The notes under the pieces are model-generated. The model saw only the letters and a program-made list of their open reading frames with translations. It ran no database searches and was not told the origin of the DNA. From Pseudoalteromonas luteoviolacea NCIMB 1942 (GTDB lineage Bacteria > Pseudomonadota > Gammaproteobacteria > Enterobacterales > Alteromonadaceae): a stretch of DNA of 64,000 bases. Every line of letters begins with the position of its first letter. The first letter of the stretch is position 1. The translations under genes were made by a program, and so were the position numbers. Of the stretch, positions 28,478 to 37,284 are shown piece by piece. The stretch lies in the NCBI RefSeq assembly GCF_001625595.1, contig NZ_AUXT01000150.1, positions 62,001 to 126,000 of the forward strand. Direction: 5' to 3'.

Positions 28478-28512
28478 TGCGATTCTCTTTTTTTGATACC
28501 TATAAATACAGC

Positions 28513-28544
28513 AAAAGGTTAGTCGCCAAAGCGACTAACCTTTT
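28513..28544 (-). terminator. Perfect 14-bp hairpin inside the DUF4856-imelysin operon
   Basis: AAAAGGTTAGTCGC (28513-28526) pairs with GCGACTAACCTTTT (28531-28544) around CAAA. It lies between the DUF4856 stop and the imelysin start. Only four T follow, so it may be a partial terminator or a 3'-protecting hairpin that lets the first gene be expressed more than the receptor. Confidence 0.65.
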
Positions 28545-28565
28545 CATAAATGCAAAGTTAGTTGA

Positions 28566-30350
28566 TTACCACTTTTCAACATTTTCAGCATCGAAGCCAT
28601 ATGCTTCTGCAATAATTGCACGTGCTTTTTCAAGGTCTGTGATATATGCATCTACCTTGTCTGCTTCTAGCACAGGCGCGTCACCCATCAATGTATGAAT
28701 TTCCGCAAACTCGCCTGCTTTAACTGGTGAATGCGGGTTGAATTGGAAGTTCAAGGCAAAGCCTTTCATTTCACCCCAGTATTTAGCCAACTTCTCAAAT
28801 TTACCAGCGTCAAACTCGCTGTTCTTGATTTGAGTCAAGTTACCGTCTTCTTTAGCAATTGTGTAGTTTATGTAGTGAATAACCGTTGCCGCAATTGACT
28901 TTTCCCAATTCAGTAGCGCGTGGTCACGATACGTCTTAAGTGCATTTTGGTCTTCTTCGCTCCAATCTGCCACATTCTTTGAGAAATTCGCGCTGATTAG
29001 AGCACGGCCCTTGATGAACGCGATTTGCGCAGAACCAGAGAAATCAGTAGGGTTTGCGTTTTCCGCTGTGCCTTTGTCACGTTTTGATGCATTCGTTGAA
29101 TTACCGAAGTTATATTCAGTAAGCAGGCTAATTGTCTCACTTGAATCTGCATCGTTTGCTGCAGAACTTGAGATAGCTGCATCGCTGAACTCTAGATAAT
29201 GAGTTGCAGCACCAAAGTAACCATAACCTTCATCAAACTTGTGCTCAAGCTCAGTGTAGGATTTACCATCTGCAATTACAGTGTTGTCAGCAGACTGTTT
29301 GCCAATTGTTAATTCGTCAAGGTAATCATCTGCGCCCTGAGATAATGCAACCGCACCATTTAAGTGCTTTTGAATAAGCTGAACAAGGTCAAGACCTTCA
29401 GGTGTTATGTACAGGCTGTTTAGCTCTACTGTCACGCCGTTATGTGTTGCAGTATGTAGCTCACCATTTTCGAACTTCGTGATTTGCGCATCGATTAGAT
29501 CTAGGTAGTAAAGTACTAGACCTTCAGGTGTAGATGGGTGAGTACCAAACTCAGACCAGCCAACTAGAGAGCCGTTTTCTTCCCACTTTTTGTTCATGTA
29601 AGTCGTATCACGACCAGCAATCTTACCACCTTCACCAGCTATTTTTTTAAGGCTAGAGATTTGACCTAATGTTGTTTGCTCAGCCGCAACACCGGACAAG
29701 AAAGTTAACGCTGTATCTTGGCGAGATTCATCTGTTGGGAATAAGAAGCCACGTACATCAGCTAAGATTTTTCTTAGTTCAGCTACATCGTTAGTGCCTT
29801 CATCGCCAGTTTTCAGTGTACCTAGTAGCTTTTTAGCTTCTAAGATAGCTGCTTGACGAGAAACTTGACCAGAATAAGATACTGATGAAACACCATTGTG
29901 ACCAAACTCATAGGTGTTAACACCTGCTGTTGCTGGTACATCTGTGATTGTAATAACAACTTCTTGTTCTGTTTTTTCACCTGCTGTGTCTTCAGCTGAA
30001 ACTGTTAGTGTTACTTTGTGATCCGTTTCTTGCTCATAGTTAAGTGCGTTTGCCGCTTTTAACTTTAGTTGTCCATTAACAATTTCAAAGCGTCCATCGC
30101 TTACAGCGTACTCTAGTGCATCTAATGCGTCTGTGTCATCAGCAAACGTAACGCCAGCTACAGCTTCACCTAGCTTATCTTCTTCTATCGTAACAGTACC
30201 TAAAGTAATTGAAGGCTTTTCGTTAGTAGGAGTCGGTGTAGTAGGATTGGGTTCAGGAGTATTGTTGTCGCTACTAGAGCCACCACAACCAGTTAAACCC
30301 ATAGTTGCAGCTAAAACTGCAGTTGCAAGCAGAGACTTTCTAAGTGCCAT
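28566..30350 (-). CDS. DUF4856 lipoprotein with N-terminal cadherin-like domain
   Basis: This 594-residue secreted lipoprotein starts at ATG 30348-30350 (MALRKSLLATAVLAATMGLTGC, lipidated Cys22); the frame upstream to 30458 is not signal-like. After a Ser/Asn/Pro/Thr linker, a cadherin-like or Ig-like domain occupies about residues 45-145 (VTFADDTDALDALEYAVSDG then YEQETDHKVTLTVSAED). The remainder matches what I recall of DUF4856: NTYEFGHNGVSSVSYSGQVS, then WSEFGTHPSTPEGLVLYYLD, HKFDEGYGYFGAATHYLEFS and FIKGRALI. The EGYGYFG segment and helical character suggest a relation to imelysins. It precedes the imelysin and TBDR genes, so a linked surface role in metal uptake is inferred. Confidence 0.8.
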   Translation of the reverse strand: MALRKSLLATAVLAATMGLTGCGGSSSDNNTPEPNPTTPTPTNEKPSITLGTVTIEEDKLGEAVAGVTFADDTDALDALEYAVSDGRFEIVNGQLKLKAANALNYEQETDHKVTLTVSAEDTAGEKTEQEVVITITDVPATAGVNTYEFGHNGVSSVSYSGQVSRQAAILEAKKLLGTLKTGDEGTNDVAELRKILADVRGFLFPTDESRQDTALTFLSGVAAEQTTLGQISSLKKIAGEGGKIAGRDTTYMNKKWEENGSLVGWSEFGTHPSTPEGLVLYYLDLIDAQITKFENGELHTATHNGVTVELNSLYITPEGLDLVQLIQKHLNGAVALSQGADDYLDELTIGKQSADNTVIADGKSYTELEHKFDEGYGYFGAATHYLEFSDAAISSSAANDADSSETISLLTEYNFGNSTNASKRDKGTAENANPTDFSGSAQIAFIKGRALISANFSKNVADWSEEDQNALKTYRDHALLNWEKSIAATVIHYINYTIAKEDGNLTQIKNSEFDAGKFEKLAKYWGEMKGFALNFQFNPHSPVKAGEFAEIHTLMGDAPVLEADKVDAYITDLEKARAIIAEAYGFDAENVEKW

Positions 30351-30616
30351 TGGACGTTTTCCTATGAAAATTATTTGTATTTGCATTTTCTTAACGGCAA
30401 AAAGTATACACCCCTCTAAATAGGAATCAATATTATTAGCGTTGTTAAAAGTATACAAATATAGGGGTAGAGATAAGATTAAATATAGAAGAGAAAATGA
30501 GAGTCACTAGCATTAATAACAAATAAAGTTATAACCAACTGTTTTGAAAAGAAAACGAGTTTATTACTACAGATAAAATAAAAAAAACAAACCTTTTTTT
30601 AACAGAGAGGAGTTGA
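30351..30616 (-). promoter_or_regulatory. Leader region of the DUF4856-imelysin-receptor operon
   Basis: This AT-rich region holds two copies of an 11-base direct repeat, TGTATACTTTT on the minus strand (plus-strand 30400-30410 and 30447-30457, 47 bases apart), each built on the palindrome GTATAC. CCCCT/AGGGG blocks flank each copy. Between them AATAATATTGATT loosely recalls a Fur half-site but is not a convincing Fur box. These are candidate operators or promoter parts for the operon; which factor binds is unknown. The response regulator encoded just upstream is one candidate. Confidence 0.45.
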
Positions 30617-30645
30617 TTTATAGTTCGAAAAATTCGAACTATAAA
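30617..30645 (-). terminator. 13-bp perfect palindrome over the regulator stop codon
   Basis: TTTATAGTTCGAA (30617-30629) pairs with TTCGAACTATAAA (30633-30645) around AAA. The arm at 30633-30645 includes the TAG stop codon of the regulator. There is no T-run on the minus strand. Possible roles are a 3'-end hairpin, a Rho-aided terminator or a protein-binding palindrome. Confidence 0.5.
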
Positions 30646-31373
30646 TTTTGTTCCCAAGCCTCTTTTACAAATAGGTACCCTTGACGCCACACCGTTTTGA
30701 TTTTTTGCGGGCTACTGGCGGTGTCTCCAAGCTTTTTTCTCAGGCACGAAACACGCACATCAATGGTACGGCTGTTAGCTTGGTAGTGCTGACCAATGAT
30801 CTTTTGATATATTTCTTCTCGGCTAACTACTTTTGGTGCTCGGGATGCTAATAACCAAATTAGATCAAACTCGTGCGTTGTCAAGCTAACTAATTGCTCA
30901 TTGAGTAATACAGTACGCTCATCGCCTTTGATAGTTAAGTTGCCAAACATGAGTTCACTGCCCGACGTACTTGCAGAACTCACCTCCGCACAACGCACTT
31001 TACGACTTAACGCATCGAGGCGTGCGCGCCATAGTCTCGGTTTTGCGTGAGTTGAAACGACATCATCTGCACCAAGCTCTAACAATAAACTTTGAATATC
31101 ATCATTGTTGTCATCAACAGAGACAAGAACTGGCACCTGAAAGTGAGACTTAAGCGTATTTATTGTGTCAAACCTTGCGCTTATGGCAATCGTTTGATCA
31201 ATCACAATGCTGTTCACAATTCCTAGATTATTTCTATGATTTACATGATCCAAACTTTCTAACACCATCGTCTGCACATCAAACCCTTGACCTTGAAGTG
31301 CAGCTAATGGTGCTGCCAAGCTATTAACTTTACTCTCTGCGATTAGAACGGTATGCACTGCTAAACCCCGCAT
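30639..31373 (-). CDS. Orphan OmpR-family response regulator with degenerate receiver domain
   Basis: This is a 244-residue protein. The C-terminal winged helix is intact (LTTHEFDLIWLLASRAPKVV, then RTIDVRVSCLRKKLGD and KIKTVWRQGYLFVKEAW). The N-terminal receiver fold is altered: the acid pair is reduced to Glu13 (IAES), Asp59 and Ser85 remain, and the conserved Lys is replaced by Thr108 in VVSTHAKP. Phosphorylation may therefore be weak or absent. No kinase gene lies beside it. It precedes the DUF4856-imelysin-receptor genes on the same strand and may control them. A GTG at 31358 with GGGG seven bases before it is an alternative start (MHTVLIAES). Confidence 0.85.
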   Translation of the reverse strand: MRGLAVHTVLIAESKVNSLAAPLAALQGQGFDVQTMVLESLDHVNHRNNLGIVNSIVIDQTIAISARFDTINTLKSHFQVPVLVSVDDNNDDIQSLLLELGADDVVSTHAKPRLWRARLDALSRKVRCAEVSSASTSGSELMFGNLTIKGDERTVLLNEQLVSLTTHEFDLIWLLASRAPKVVSREEIYQKIIGQHYQANSRTIDVRVSCLRKKLGDTASSPQKIKTVWRQGYLFVKEAWEQNL

Positions 31374-31420
31374 TTGATTTATATTTTTGCGAGTCTACAG
31401 CGGTTAACTGAACTCTAGCT

Positions 31421-32314
31421 TTATGAATTAAATATTCCGCCGGCCACGTTGAATAATTTATTAATCACCGGATCTTGAAGGCGTTTCTTCTTAGTCACAA
31501 GGCCTATATCAATCTCTTCAGACTGCAAATTCAGTTGCTGAACTTGATTTTTAAATGGGCTTTGCGCAAGCACTATTTCAGGCACATAAGCCACACCAAA
31601 CCCTAAACTGGTAAGCGCAACCATCGCTTCATGCCCTGATACATGAGCATATACTTGAGGTTGGATAGAAATACGTTTAAAAAAACTATCTATCCGTTCT
31701 TTCAAAACTCCCTGCTCAGGTACTATAAAGGGTAATTGTGCCCACGGCAGCGACCCCTCGGTGCAATTATCCAAGGTGTCAGTTAACGGGCATTGCATAG
31801 TCGGTGCAATAAATACCAGTCGCGAACGACCTATAGATTGATATTCAATTCCTTGCGCTAAACTTGCAGGCTTAACGGCCACAGCTACATCCGTTAAATC
31901 ACTTTGCACCTGAGTAATCGAATGCGCTGGGTCTCCCGTCATTAAATTTAGTTCAACCTGTGGAAACTCCTTTCTATATCGAGCAAACAAATCGTATATG
32001 AAACTATAAGATGCTGTCACCGAACAATAGAGGCTCAGCTCACCAGACAGTGGCTGAGAGTCATCCTGGCATTCGCTTTTAAATTGACGCCAGCTTGCTA
32101 AAGTTGCTTGAGCATAGTGAACAAACGCTTTTCCTTGTGCTGTAAGGGATACACTCCGATTGTCACGAATAAATAGCGCCGAACCGACTTCGTTTTCAAG
32201 CTGTTTAATCTGTCGGCTCAAGGTAGGTGGGCTGATATAGCAACGTTCACTAGCGCGTGTAAAGTGTAACGTATCTGCAAGGGCTAGGAAGTAATTTAGC
32301 TGTTTGTGGTCCAT
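31421..32314 (-). CDS. ilvY: LysR-type regulator IlvY
   Basis: IlvY activates ilvC in response to acetolactate-type inducers. The 297-residue frame from ATG 32312-32314 has the LysR helix-turn-helix (FTRASERCYISPPTLSRQIK then QLENEVGSALF) and the IlvY-type co-inducer domain with GELSLYCSVTASYSF, LMTGDPAHSI and GHEAMVALTSLGFGVAYVPE, all close to E. coli IlvY. It is divergent from ilvC with a 131-base intergenic region containing a perfect palindrome, the standard ilvY-ilvC layout. Confidence 0.93.
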   Translation of the reverse strand: MDHKQLNYFLALADTLHFTRASERCYISPPTLSRQIKQLENEVGSALFIRDNRSVSLTAQGKAFVHYAQATLASWRQFKSECQDDSQPLSGELSLYCSVTASYSFIYDLFARYRKEFPQVELNLMTGDPAHSITQVQSDLTDVAVAVKPASLAQGIEYQSIGRSRLVFIAPTMQCPLTDTLDNCTEGSLPWAQLPFIVPEQGVLKERIDSFFKRISIQPQVYAHVSGHEAMVALTSLGFGVAYVPEIVLAQSPFKNQVQQLNLQSEEIDIGLVTKKKRLQDPVINKLFNVAGGIFNS

Positions 32315-32328
32315 TTGGTCACCGCCGC

Positions 32329-32345
32329 ATTTCATATTATGAAAT
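32329..32345. promoter_or_regulatory. Candidate IlvY operator palindrome
   Basis: ATTTCAT (32329-32335) and ATGAAAT (32339-32345) form a perfect 7-bp inverted repeat around ATT. It includes the T-N11-A type spacing used by LysR regulators and lies just upstream of ilvY in the divergent promoter region. Confidence 0.4.
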
Positions 32346-32445
32346 ACAATAATTTAAATATATCATTTTACGCAACCTAAATATCCTCCTATCTTAACCC
32401 TATATCGAAAAACAGAGTTACATTAAGACATAAGCAGGATCTGAC

Positions 32446-33918
32446 ATGGCGAACTATTTTAATTCTTTATCATTGCGAGAGCAGCTAGCGCAATTAGCAC
32501 AATGTGAATTTATGAACCCTTCTGAGTTTAGTGAGGGCATTGAGGTTTTACTAGGTAAAAAGCTAGTCATTGTTGGCTGTGGTGCGCAAGGATTAAATCA
32601 AGGCCTAAATTTGAGAGACTCTGGACTAAACGTCTCTTACGCATTAAGACAGTCAGCAATTGATGAAAAGAGACAGTCTTACTTAAACGCGAGTGACAAC
32701 GGCTTTGTCGTTGGCACTTATGAAGAGTTAATCCCAGGCGCTGACCTCGTTTTAAACTTAACACCTGACAAGCAACACTCTGCAGTTGTCACTGCCGTTA
32801 TGCCCCTAATGAAGCAAGGCGCAACACTTGCGTACTCTCATGGCTTTAATATCGTTGAAGAAGGCATGCAGGTTAGAGACGACATCACTGTCATTATGGT
32901 TGCGCCTAAATGTCCAGGAACAGAAGTAAGGGAAGAGTACAAAAGAGGCTTTGGTGTACCAACTCTCATTGCAGTCCACCCTGAAAATGACCCTCAAGGT
33001 AAAGGATTATCACAAGCTAAAGCTTATGCAGCGGGTACCGGCGGTCATCGTGCAGGTGTGCTTAACTCATCATTTATCGCAGAAGTTAAGTCTGACCTTA
33101 TGGGTGAGCAAACTATTTTATGTGGCATGTTACAAACAGGCTCTTTACTGTGTTTTGACAAAATGGTTGAACAAGGTATCGCATCTGACTATGCATCTAA
33201 GCTTATTCAATATGGTTGGGAAGTGATCACTGAAGCGCTTAAGCATGGTGGCATAACCAATATGATGGACAGGCTGTCAAATCCAGCAAAGATTAAAGCC
33301 TTTGAGTTAAGTGAAGAACTTAAAACACTCATGACGCCGCTGTATAATAAACATATGGACGACATTATCAGTGGTGAGTTTTCAAAAGGTATGATGGCTG
33401 ACTGGGCTGAAGGAGATGCAAAACTGCTTACTTGGCGCGCAGAGACTGCAGAAACGGCATTTGAGAAACAATCAAATACTGAGCAACACATCTCGGAACA
33501 AACATTTTTTGACAAAGGCATTTTAATGGTGGCTATGGTCAAGGCGGGTGTCGAGCTTGCGTTTGAGACCATGACAGCTGCTGGCATTATTGACGAGTCT
33601 GCCTACTACGAGTCGCTGCATGAAACACCGTTGATTGCTAACACCATTGCTCGTAAGAAACTGTTTGAAATGAATAGAACAATTTCTGACACGGCTGAAT
33701 ATGGTTGCTATTTATACAACCATGCTTGCCTACCGTTGTTGAAACCATTTATGGAAAACATTCAAAGTGATGTTATTGGTGCCGGGTTGAGCACCGCAGA
33801 CAATTATGTAGATAATCAGAAACTCATTGCCGTAAATGATGCAATTCGCAGCCACCCTGTTGAAACTATTGGCAAAGAATTACGCGGTTATATGTCCGCA
33901 ATGAAACGTATTGTTTAA
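32446..33918 (+). CDS. ilvC: Ketol-acid reductoisomerase (class II, NADPH)
   Basis: IlvC reduces and rearranges acetolactate and acetohydroxybutyrate in isoleucine and valine synthesis, using NADPH and Mg. The 490-residue length is the long enterobacterial class II form. Signatures: Rossmann motif [20 protein letters not shown] near residue 45, [19 protein letters not shown], and metal-site residues in [13 protein letters not shown] and in the duplicated C-terminal domain ([12 protein letters not shown]). A terminator follows at 33945. Regulation by divergent ilvY is expected. Confidence 0.97.
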   Translation: MANYFNSLSLREQLAQLAQCEFMNPSEFSEGIEVLLGKKLVIVGCGAQGLNQGLNLRDSGLNVSYALRQSAIDEKRQSYLNASDNGFVVGTYEELIPGADLVLNLTPDKQHSAVVTAVMPLMKQGATLAYSHGFNIVEEGMQVRDDITVIMVAPKCPGTEVREEYKRGFGVPTLIAVHPENDPQGKGLSQAKAYAAGTGGHRAGVLNSSFIAEVKSDLMGEQTILCGMLQTGSLLCFDKMVEQGIASDYASKLIQYGWEVITEALKHGGITNMMDRLSNPAKIKAFELSEELKTLMTPLYNKHMDDIISGEFSKGMMADWAEGDAKLLTWRAETAETAFEKQSNTEQHISEQTFFDKGILMVAMVKAGVELAFETMTAAGIIDESAYYESLHETPLIANTIARKKLFEMNRTISDTAEYGCYLYNHACLPLLKPFMENIQSDVIGAGLSTADNYVDNQKLIAVNDAIRSHPVETIGKELRGYMSAMKRIV

Positions 33919-33944
33919 AGGAAAGTTCGCTTGTTAGAACCAAG

Positions 33945-33974
33945 GCCCATTAGTGCAAACTATGGGCTTTTTTA
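33945..33974 (+). terminator. Intrinsic terminator after ilvC
   Basis: GCCCA(T)TAGT pairs with ACTATGGGC with a one-base bulge, followed by TTTTTT. Confidence 0.85.
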
Positions 33975-34089
33975 ATACATTTTTAATGCTTTTTCATTAT
34001 GTTTATAGACAATTACTATAAACATATATGTGTTAATTATTGACCATGCTAAAATTATCGCCACAGGGTAACAAGTACTAGTAGGCTAA

Positions 34090-35994
34090 ATGAGTAACAC
34101 AGGTTTAACAATCACGCAAAAAATCACCATTCTAGGTAGTGCAACGGCAATCCTCGTTGCAAGTTTGATCGGCTTTATCTCAGTTTACCAATCAAAAACG
34201 ATGGTAGAGACTAGAATGCTTAGCTCTGAATTACCCAGTAAAGTTGAAAGCATCACCAAATCTCTGGAGCAAGAGATTGTGGTTTTGAAAAATGCTGCCA
34301 AGCAACTTTCGAGCAACCAGTTTATTGTTGATGCAGCTAAAAATGGTCAACTCGACGAAAAATTGCTGCTTGAAGAACTGAATAGACTACAGCGCCAATA
34401 CGGGCTTGCAACAGCCTCTTGGGCAAATAGAGAAAACTATAAATACTGGAATCAAAGTGGCTTTTTACGAGTGTTAAACCAACAACAAGATGGCTGGTTC
34501 TTTGCGTTCAAAAGCAGTAACCAGTCATATTCAATTAGTATTTTCCAAGAAGCGCCCGGCGACGTCAAAATGTTTGTTAACCATCAGCAGACCAACGGTA
34601 TTGGTCTTGCAGGTCTGGCTAAAAGCATTGACGAAATGCAAAGAAAACTTGCAAATATGCGCATAGAAAAAAGCGGCTTTGTCTTTGTCGTTAATAAACA
34701 GGGCTCCGTGCAACTGCATCCAGATGCGAGCCTAGTTGCAAAATCAAATTTAAATCAATTTTACGACAAATCGGCAGCCTCTCAGTTACTCAATGGCTCA
34801 AAGCTAAACATTCTAAAGCTAGAATCTCAGGGTGAACCTGTGCTAGTTGCAGCCAACCAAATTCCAGAAACAGATTTGTACGTTATCGCACAGGTACCGC
34901 AGAGTGAAGTTTTCTCTGAAGTGAATAATTTGCAATGGCAAATCGTTACGTTTGCGCTCGTCATTGCCCTTGTAGCGAGTATTATTAGTGTGCTTTTAGC
35001 TCGTACGTTAAGTGCGCCATTGCTTAAAATGGCAGATGTATTTAAGCAATTGGGCAGTGGCGATGCCAATTTGAGTTACCGAGTACCTAACTCAGAACAG
35101 CCTGAGTTGGCAGCGCTGGGAGATGGATTTAATCAATTTATCGGTAAGATAGAGTCGGCAATTACCAAAGTGGCAAGTGAAAGCCATGATATACGCGCTG
35201 CCAGTGAACAAGTATTCGCGCAATCCCAGCGTAACTCGCAATGTCTGGATGAACAAAAAAATCAGACCATCTCAGTTGCTGCAGCAATTAACGAAATGGC
35301 TGCAACCGTTCAAGAAATTGCTGGCAGTGCAAACAACACGGCAAAACTAACGCTTGCAAGTAAAGACAGCTCTGAAGAAAGCCATGATTGCGTGCAAACC
35401 AGCCAAGAGACTTTAATTGAACTGGCAACAGACATTCAAAATATGGCTACACAGGTTGCAACTCTGGCCAGCAAAACACAGTCAATTGCCAATATTCTTG
35501 ATGTTATTCGCGCAATATCAGAGCAGACCAATCTACTCGCCCTAAATGCAGCTATTGAGTCTGCCCGAGCTGGTGAACATGGCCGAGGCTTTGCGGTTGT
35601 AGCTGATGAAGTTAGAGCATTGGCAAGCAGGACCTCTCAATCAACTGATGAGATTCAGGCAACGATTACTGAGCTTACCTCTGCATCTGATTCTATCGTT
35701 GAGCAAATTGCGTTGTCTTCAAAGCAGGCAGAACAAAGTGTAAGCCAAATGCAAACGTCTGTTGAGTTGATGGATCGCATTACAGAAACCGCCAATCAGA
35801 TCAACGATATGACGACGCTTATTGCCACAGCGACTGAAGAGCAGAGCAATGTTGTTGTTGACGTAGGCCGCAGCATTGAACAAATCAGTGTCATCAGTGA
35901 TGAAGTAATGAATGAGCAGCTAAATACTGAGCAAGCTATTCAGCAACTTGCTGATTCTGCTAAAGCATTAGATAAACTCGTGGCGACTTTCTAG
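34090..35994 (+). CDS. Methyl-accepting chemotaxis protein
   Basis: This 634-residue chemoreceptor has a first membrane segment (about residues 12-30) and a periplasmic sensory region (about 31-275) with Cache-like content. A second membrane segment follows at about residues 280-300 ([20 protein letters not shown]), then HAMP and a long coiled-coil signalling domain. The hairpin tip is the conserved [20 protein letters not shown] followed by [16 protein letters not shown]. It lacks an obvious C-terminal CheR-tether pentapeptide (it ends DKLVATF). It is monocistronic. The ligand is unknown. Confidence 0.93.
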   Translation: MSNTGLTITQKITILGSATAILVASLIGFISVYQSKTMVETRMLSSELPSKVESITKSLEQEIVVLKNAAKQLSSNQFIVDAAKNGQLDEKLLLEELNRLQRQYGLATASWANRENYKYWNQSGFLRVLNQQQDGWFFAFKSSNQSYSISIFQEAPGDVKMFVNHQQTNGIGLAGLAKSIDEMQRKLANMRIEKSGFVFVVNKQGSVQLHPDASLVAKSNLNQFYDKSAASQLLNGSKLNILKLESQGEPVLVAANQIPETDLYVIAQVPQSEVFSEVNNLQWQIVTFALVIALVASIISVLLARTLSAPLLKMADVFKQLGSGDANLSYRVPNSEQPELAALGDGFNQFIGKIESAITKVASESHDIRAASEQVFAQSQRNSQCLDEQKNQTISVAAAINEMAATVQEIAGSANNTAKLTLASKDSSEESHDCVQTSQETLIELATDIQNMATQVATLASKTQSIANILDVIRAISEQTNLLALNAAIESARAGEHGRGFAVVADEVRALASRTSQSTDEIQATITELTSASDSIVEQIALSSKQAEQSVSQMQTSVELMDRITETANQINDMTTLIATATEEQSNVVVDVGRSIEQISVISDEVMNEQLNTEQAIQQLADSAKALDKLVATF

Positions 35995-36099
35995 CTCGTC
36001 ACCGTATACAAAGTCAGCAATGCTTTGTAACAATTTTTTCTTTATTTACTCCCAACATTCGCTACGCTTTTAATAGACAAGCAGTTGGGAGTAATTTAA

Positions 36100-37284
36100 A
36101 TGAAGTTAAGTTATCAAAACGTTTTTAGTACCATTCTGTTATGTGTTGCTAGTGCTTTTATTATCGGCTGTGAATCGACAAATCCCCCCCGGGCCGATTT
36201 AACCCTGCTAGAAAATACCCCTTTCAAGGCACTGCCTGTTGAGACCCAAGAAGAGATTTTCTTACTAGACAAAAGTATTGTTGAGACACTGAATCAAAGC
36301 TTTAAACGAAATGAACAACCGGAGTTGCGCAGCGCCCAAGTCATTATGCAGTTTTTGCTAGATAACGGTGATAACACCCTCTCATATATGAGTGATGCAA
36401 ACCTAACCGCATCGCAGGCATACCAGAATTTGAATGCCAACTGCCTCTCATTGTCTATTTTGGCTTATAGCTTGTCTGAATATCTGAATTTAAAAGGTCA
36501 ATTTCAAAAAGTACATGTACCTGAATATTGGGCTAGTAGCCGAGGGTACAACTTTTTAAGTGGCCATATAAACCTAAAAATCTATGAAGACAGAACTAAG
36601 CATATCGGTAAAAATGTTCTGCATACGCAGCCGAGAACACTTACTATTGACTTTGACCCCAATAGTAGGCGTCAAGCATTTAGAACTTCTGAAATAACAA
36701 AAGACCGTGTTACTGCGATGTTTTACAACAATAAAGGCGCAATTCATATGGTTGAAGGAAGGCAAGACCTCGCATTTAGCTACTTTCAAGCAGCCATTGA
36801 AATGGACTCTCAGTACTCAAGTGCTTGGGCTAATCTAGCAATTTTGTACCGAATTTACGGAAATCTCGACATTGCTGAAGATATGTACAATCAAGCATTG
36901 GCATTAAATGCCGACAACAACACAGCCAAAGGTAACTTAGCTGTATTATATAATATGACTAATAGAAGTGAGCAAGCGGAGCAAATTAGAACTGAGCTAT
37001 ATCAGGTAAGAAAAAGTAACCCTTACTATGTTATTACATTAGGCAACGAGGCACTTGAACAAGGAAATGCGGTCAAAGCAATTAATTTCTATCGTGACGC
37101 TTTGAAATTGGATAAAAGGATGCACGAAGGGCATTTTGCACTTGCCAAGGCCTATTATTCATTAGGTAAGCTGGAGCTAACCAAACGACATTTGCGGCGT
37201 GCACTTGCACTTTCTCAATTCAAACACAATAAATTACAGTATCGAGGGAAGTTGGAGTGGCTAGATGCAGTGGCTAAGAATTAG
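36100..37284 (+). CDS. TPR-repeat lipoprotein
   Basis: The 394-residue product starts with a lipoprotein signal (lipobox IIGC, Cys24) after a GGGAG ribosome-binding site. An N-terminal region (about residues 30-200) contains NANCLSLSILAYSLSEYL, recalling transglutaminase-like or SirB1-like domains with a Cys. At least three tetratricopeptide repeats follow from about residue 215 (NNKGAIHMVEGRQDLAFSYF, then SAWANLAILYRIYGNLDIAE and GNLAVLYNMTNRSEQAE). It probably scaffolds a periplasmic complex. Its stop overlaps the M28 peptidase gene by 20 bases, so the two are translationally coupled and likely act together. Confidence 0.82.
   Translation: MKLSYQNVFSTILLCVASAFIIGCESTNPPRADLTLLENTPFKALPVETQEEIFLLDKSIVETLNQSFKRNEQPELRSAQVIMQFLLDNGDNTLSYMSDANLTASQAYQNLNANCLSLSILAYSLSEYLNLKGQFQKVHVPEYWASSRGYNFLSGHINLKIYEDRTKHIGKNVLHTQPRTLTIDFDPNSRRQAFRTSEITKDRVTAMFYNNKGAIHMVEGRQDLAFSYFQAAIEMDSQYSSAWANLAILYRIYGNLDIAEDMYNQALALNADNNTAKGNLAVLYNMTNRSEQAEQIRTELYQVRKSNPYYVITLGNEALEQGNAVKAINFYRDALKLDKRMHEGHFALAKAYYSLGKLELTKRHLRRALALSQFKHNKLQYRGKLEWLDAVAKN

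Noticed and set aside
28248..28496. Plus-strand frame rich in Gly/Val repeats over the imelysin gene
   Set aside because: It is the antisense reading of the Pro/Thr linker repeat, not a separate gene.
30430..30450. Possible Fur box before the DUF4856 operon
   Set aside because: AATAATATTGATT shares only part of the GATAAT-based consensus and AT-rich DNA gives such matches by chance; kept only as a note.
34010..34089. Flagellar sigma-28 promoter before the chemoreceptor
   Set aside because: A TAAA is present but no GCCGATAA-like element lies at the right distance.
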